A stretch of DNA of 64,000 nucleotides, taken from Anastrepha obliqua (taxonomy: Eukaryota; Arthropoda; Insecta; Diptera; Tephritidae). A model generated the notes under the pieces. That model ran no database searches. It saw only the letters and a list, made by a program, of their open reading frames with translations, and was not told the origin of the DNA. Made by a program: the position numbers and the translations under genes. Shown piece after piece: positions 40,001-46,000 of the stretch (the stretch's first letter is position 1; each line of letters begins with the position of its first letter). The stretch is from contig NC_072896.1 of NCBI RefSeq assembly GCF_027943255.1, positions 67,970,501-68,034,500 of the forward strand, in the 5' to 3' direction.

Positions 40001-43000
40001 TTTATCGCGTTTTAACTGATCATTTGGGCTTACGAAAAGTCTACGCACGTTTCATTCCGCACAAGTTAACTGAGGACCAAAAATTGCTCAGAATTTATCA
40101 TTCGAAAGACCTCATAAAAGAAGCGAGAAAAGACGAGAACTTCCTTTACAACATTGTAACTGGTGATGAAACGTGGTGTCTCCAACATAAATCTGAAACT
40201 AAGTGTCAAAGTGCCGAATGGAAGGCCCCAGACGCGCCACCACCCAAAAAATCGCGTTTGGATAAGTCAAAAATCAAGTCGATGCTCATTTGTTTTTACG
40301 ATTCCAAAGGAATTGTCCACAAGGGGTTCGTGCCGACGGGTCAAACTGTCAATACAATTTTCTATCTTGGCGTTTTTAAGCGTTTGTTGCATCGCATTCG
40401 TCGGATTCGCCCTGAATACCGCGAAGGAGGATAATGCACCATCTCATCGATCCACTCTTGGGACTGATTTTTTGATAAGACTCCCTGTGACTTCTACCTT
40501 CTAGGCTTGTACCGACAACCTGAAGGGCATTCCGGTCAATGACCTGAAACACTCTTTCGAAAAGCGTTTAAATCGCACAAAACAGTGTATCGAGGCCAGA
40601 GGGAACTATTTTGAATAAATAAACTCGAAATTATCAGAATAAAGGTCCTGTCGTTTCTATCTATCTTGTAAAAAGAGGAAATTCTGTGATTTGATGATTA
40701 AGATTCATGCTAAATGTGGTATTCAATTGTGGTTCTACACTAATCAAGCGAGAACTCGACCGCGGCACCAAAAACAAAAGCATTTACCTCCACAATGGAC
40801 ACATATCATAACATAACGGAAATAGGATCTGTCATACCGATTCTCATCTGTAGAGATAACATAGAAAGTTCCGAAGAAAAGTACACTTATATGAATATAC
40901 ATTTTTTTCTAATAAATTCGCCTACCGACGGTGACACGTCTTGAACGTCGCTCCAGTGTCTTTGCTTGTCGGCCCCACGTCGAAATAAAATAATTGATTT
41001 CGGTGCATACCTGTATCGCTGCAAGGAAATGCGATTGCATCACTTCTAAGCTGGGATCAATCGTACAACCCAATGCCAAGACAACATCCATGTTTGTGTA
41101 GAGTATCGGCTTTATTGGATCGGTGCGCCAATTTGTTCTACGATAGAGAAGAAGCGAATAACTCAATACTTAATGTGATACAGAACCATTACAAGGAACA
41201 CTAATTTAATCATGCGATCGTTACTGTTTTTTCGGCTCCCTTGATAACAAGTCCACTCTACTACGTAGACCAGAGAGTTATATGCATTTTTCGGCTCTCA
41301 GCAGAGCGAACTGAAAACATATACGCCGTCATACAAGGCGAAGTCCAAAATAAACGAAGTTGGTGTCATAAAATTATTTTTGATGGCGCCATCTTTTTAG
41401 TGAGTTAGTGCGTTGGACTGACTTCCAGTGAAAGCTTGATGACATTCGGCTCAGTGGAAGCGAAGTTATTGCTTCTGAAGTGTTAGTATGTTTGTGTCAT
41501 CGGTAGGAGGATAATGCACCATCTCATCGATCCACTCTTGGGACTGATTTTTTGATAAGACTCCCTGTGACTTCTACCTTCTAGGCTTGTACCGACAACC
41601 TGAAGGGCATTCCGGTCAATGACCTGAAACACTCTTTCGAAAAGCGTTTAAATCGCACAAAACAGTGTATCGAGGCCAGAGGGAACTATTTTGAATAAAT
41701 AAACTCGAAATTATCAGAATAAAGGTCCTGTCGTTTCTATCTATCTTGTAAAAAGAGGAAATTCTGTGATTTGATGATTAAGATTCATGCTAAATGTGGT
41801 ATTCAATTGTGGTTCTACACTAATCAAGCGAGAACTCGACCGCGGCACCAAAAACAAAAGCATTTACCTCCACAATGGACACATATCATAGATTGTTTAC
41901 GGCGTCAGGCCGCAGGATACCCAGCTGGGGTGTCCTAGGAGGTTATACGTATTGTAAGCGAAACTTAGGCCTGACTTTACAAGACATTAGCATATAGGCA
42001 TCCACGCCAAAAGACTGGATATCGCCTACAATGATTACAAAAAAGCTGTATGTATAAAAATTAATACAAGGAAGCTGAGCGCCTTCTGTTAAGGTGCCCT
42101 TCACAAATAAGAAAGTGGGAGAATTTCAGTTCAATACCTAAGAACAGTACCACTCATATTTATACACTACGTTGGTTGATCGTAACAAAATCATTCGGGG
42201 ATTAAGCTATCTAACTCAAGGTTAAGCTATTTACCGCAGTGTTAGCTCAAACTAAGCCTGCCCATATGCTAAATAAAGGGTGTTTTTTTAGAGGTTAGGT
42301 TTTCAAGATGAAATAAAACGTATATAATTTAATGTTATGGCCAAGAATTTAGTTTTATTATAAAGATAAGGGTTTGCCATTATGTTTTAAAAATGATTTC
42401 GGGCAAGTGGCCGCCGCGGCTGGCTTGAATAAATTCCAGCCGAGAGGCCCAATTTTCGACCACTTTTTGCAGCAATTGGGGCCGTATGTCAGCAATAACG
42501 CGCCGAATATTCTCTTCCAAGACGTCAATCGTCTCGGGCTTATCTGCGTAGACAAGCGACTTCACATAGCCCCACAAGAAATAGTCCAGCGGTGTTATAT
42601 CGCACGATCTTGGAGGCCACGCCACAGGTCCACGGCGCGAGATAATGCGCTCACCAAAAGTTTCCTTCAATAAATCGATTGTTGCGTTGGCTGTATGGCA
42701 TGTAGCGCCATCTTGTTGGAAGCAAAGGTCGTCCACATCAACATCGTCCAATTCAGGCACGAAAAAGTCATTAATCATGGCTCTATAGCGCTCTCCATTG
42801 ACTGTAACATTATGGCCGGCTTCATTTTTAAAGAAATATGGACCAATGATTCCCTCTGCCCATAGAGCACACCAAACAGACGGCGTCTCAGCAATGGCTT
42901 GTGGATTATGTTCACTCCAAATGCGACAATTTTGCTTATTGACATACCCATTCAACCAAAAGTGAGCTTCATCGCTGAACAAAAACCATTATTTTCGAAC

Positions 43001-46000
43001 CGCGCGAACCGAACCATTATTTTCGTAATAAATTTGCACGATTTGTAAACGTTTTTCAGGTGTAAGTCTATTCATTATGAAACGGCAAACCAAACTGAGC
43101 ATAAATCAAGTGACAGCTGTCAAAAAGACCATCTACGAAAAAAGTAGTGCCAACTTGAAAACCTAACCTCTAAAAAAACACCCTTTACTTTCTCTTATTC
43201 TACAACAGATCCCCTTCTTAAGCTAATGACACCGGCACTCACCTTAATATTTTGTGTCGTACAATATCCAACGATCGCTTGGAACATTGCACCAGTGCTA
43301 AAATCATTTTTGAATTGTAATGTGAAAATAGATCCATGCAATCATTACGTAAATGATGTAATTCGTAATGAATGCCTTCGTAGTTTTTCATCTGTAAACT
43401 TCTCAGCGCATCATCCGGAACCAAATAAATAGTACGATATATCTTCTGAAATTGTATCCAGTCCCATTTGTTAATGGGGTAATTACCCTCGACACGCCAA
43501 TTATTGTCGTTAAGTTTTTCCAAAGGCAATTGATATACACGTCGTCCTTTCAAATCGAATGGGCCGAATTCCAACAAATCTACGAACATATTAACCAAAT
43601 CGATAACAGATCGTTCAATACACACTGAGTTACGCTCGATAATTGTCTCTGCGAATAGTGTAACGAAGAATAAAAGAGAGTTTTACGAAGAAAAAACCTG
43701 AGAATTATACCTAACTCCGCACGGAACTTATTGCTCATTTCTAGATATTTTTCCGATGAAATGGGTTCTTTAGGTTCGTAAACGTACAAGAAGTCGGTTA
43801 AGTTTTCCATTTCTTTAAGTATGCGTATCTTTTCAATATTCTGGACTGTCCTATAGAATGTCTCAACTTCATCGACTTTCTACAAAGAAACCAAAACAAA
43901 CAAAAAACTGTAAAAAACTGCAAAATGAAGGCGGAGGCTGAGCATGCTTACATCTTCAAAAGCTTGGACAAAGTCTTCGAGATTTTCTGAGATCCATGTT
44001 ATAGATGACAAGGCGGGTTTCAACATTAATCCGATTTCTTGTAATCGAAAACGCATAATATTTATAAAAATCGCAGAAATCGATTGTCGAAATCTATCGT
44101 AGCGCTTCATGGCTTCCTTAAGCTGAACGGCTGGATCAAGAATTCGATCCTTGCAATAGGTAATCACGCTAGCAATATTCGGAACCTCTGGATGAAAAGT
44201 ATACCATTTTCAAACAATTTATCGAAAAATATTATTATTATTGGCAACTAAATATCGTACATAAGTTTGGATTAAAGTCGACTAAGGTGATGATAATATT
44301 GGCTTGCATTAGATTTACGAACTTATATCGTAGTTTTTTCACTAATTACTCAATTTGAAATGATTTGGCATTGAATAAAGCGTCTGAGGCGATCAGACTT
44401 TGGAAAGCGATTTTTCCCACAACTTCAACAACTATCTCCGCGTTTTTCTAGAAAAGGTATTGGCAATCATTTTGAGGTTTATAGAAGAAAACTGCAGAGC
44501 CCTTATACTTCTTCAATAGTATAATGAAATTGGTGTTCTTTGATCGAATGCAAGACCGCCAGCAATGTCCGTTCAGTTTGTTCAGCACTCAATCACCGAA
44601 GAACGAAAAATCTACTTCCGTTAGGTTTAAAAAATACATATGCTTGTTTTAAACAGTGCTATTGCTCATATGATCGACCCAGCTGTAATTTCTGCTGAGG
44701 AAATTTTAATGCACGAATGTTCAATAATATAAATTAAAAGCTCAACATTTCTGACAGGTAACTTTTTGGGGCACCCCGTCTCCAGCAACATCCCCCAATA
44801 CATTTACGAAAATTTGTATGCCGTCACAACAAATTAAAATACAGTTGCTTTTAAATAGGTTTGTACCACGCAGATCATCGTGACACATCCCCTTTCCGCG
44901 ACTTTATATATATATATATATATATACATATATATACATATATATATATATATATAACTGGCGCGTACACCCTTTTTGGATGTTCGGCTGAGCTCCTCCT
45001 CCTATTTGTGGTGTGCGTCTTGATGTTATTCCACAAATGGAGGGACCTACAGTTTCAAGCCGACTCCGAACGGCAGATATTTTTTTATGAGGAGCCTTCT
45101 CATGGTAGAAATACACTCGGAGGTTTGCCATTGCCTGCCGACGGGCGGCCGCTATTTGAAAAAACTTTTTCTTAATTTTGGCGTTTCACCGAGATTCGAA
45201 CCTACGTTCTCTCTGTGAATTCCGAATGGTAGTCATGCACCAACCCATTCAGCTACAGCAGCCGAGACTAACTCTTCTAATAGTTTCACAAATGTTAGAT
45301 AGCCTTACCCAATTTCAGTTTCCACATCCATTCCGTCTCTCTTATCAACTGTCTAATGGCCGGATCCAAGTTGACTGTATACTCGGCTAATTCTTTTTGA
45401 CATAACAATATTGGCGAATTCAATAAGCAACGAACTTCTTCAGCATAATCATACCAAGCTTTGTGGTAGGTCATCTCATAGTGGCATATTATACCATTCA
45501 TATAATTATAATAGCGCACCGTACGCTGGGCTTTTTTATGCGCCAATACACACTGCCGATACCTGAGCACTTTCATGGGTTCATCTATCTTTTTGAAAAT
45601 GGAACGTATCCAAGTGATGCGACCAGCTACTGGTGGCATATTTCTCGCTATAAACGGACTACCACGCTCCTCGTTGTACCTATCGAATGTATACAGGAAT
45701 ACAATAGAGATATACATATGTCGAGTGCCAGCGATACGTACACATCTTTTAAGAGAAACATTTCCTTTTCCAGCATCTCGGCAACTTCTAAGTAACGTCT
45801 ATCCAAGCATAAACATTCTAAGCCCAAACGCTCAAAACGTTGTAGTATCAATATTACCGATTCGGCGATGGGTACATCAGCAATCTGTTGTTTCACGAAT
45901 TGTTGCATACCTACTTCTGCTTGTTCGACCTCCTTGACAAAAGCTTCATAGTCTTTATCGAACAAGTCTATGCGGTAATCAAGTGGATCGTACGGTTTCG

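Noticed and set aside
44905..44956. (TA)n runs as possible origin or matrix-attachment features
   Set aside because: They sit at SINE 3' ends and are simply explained as expanded SINE tails.
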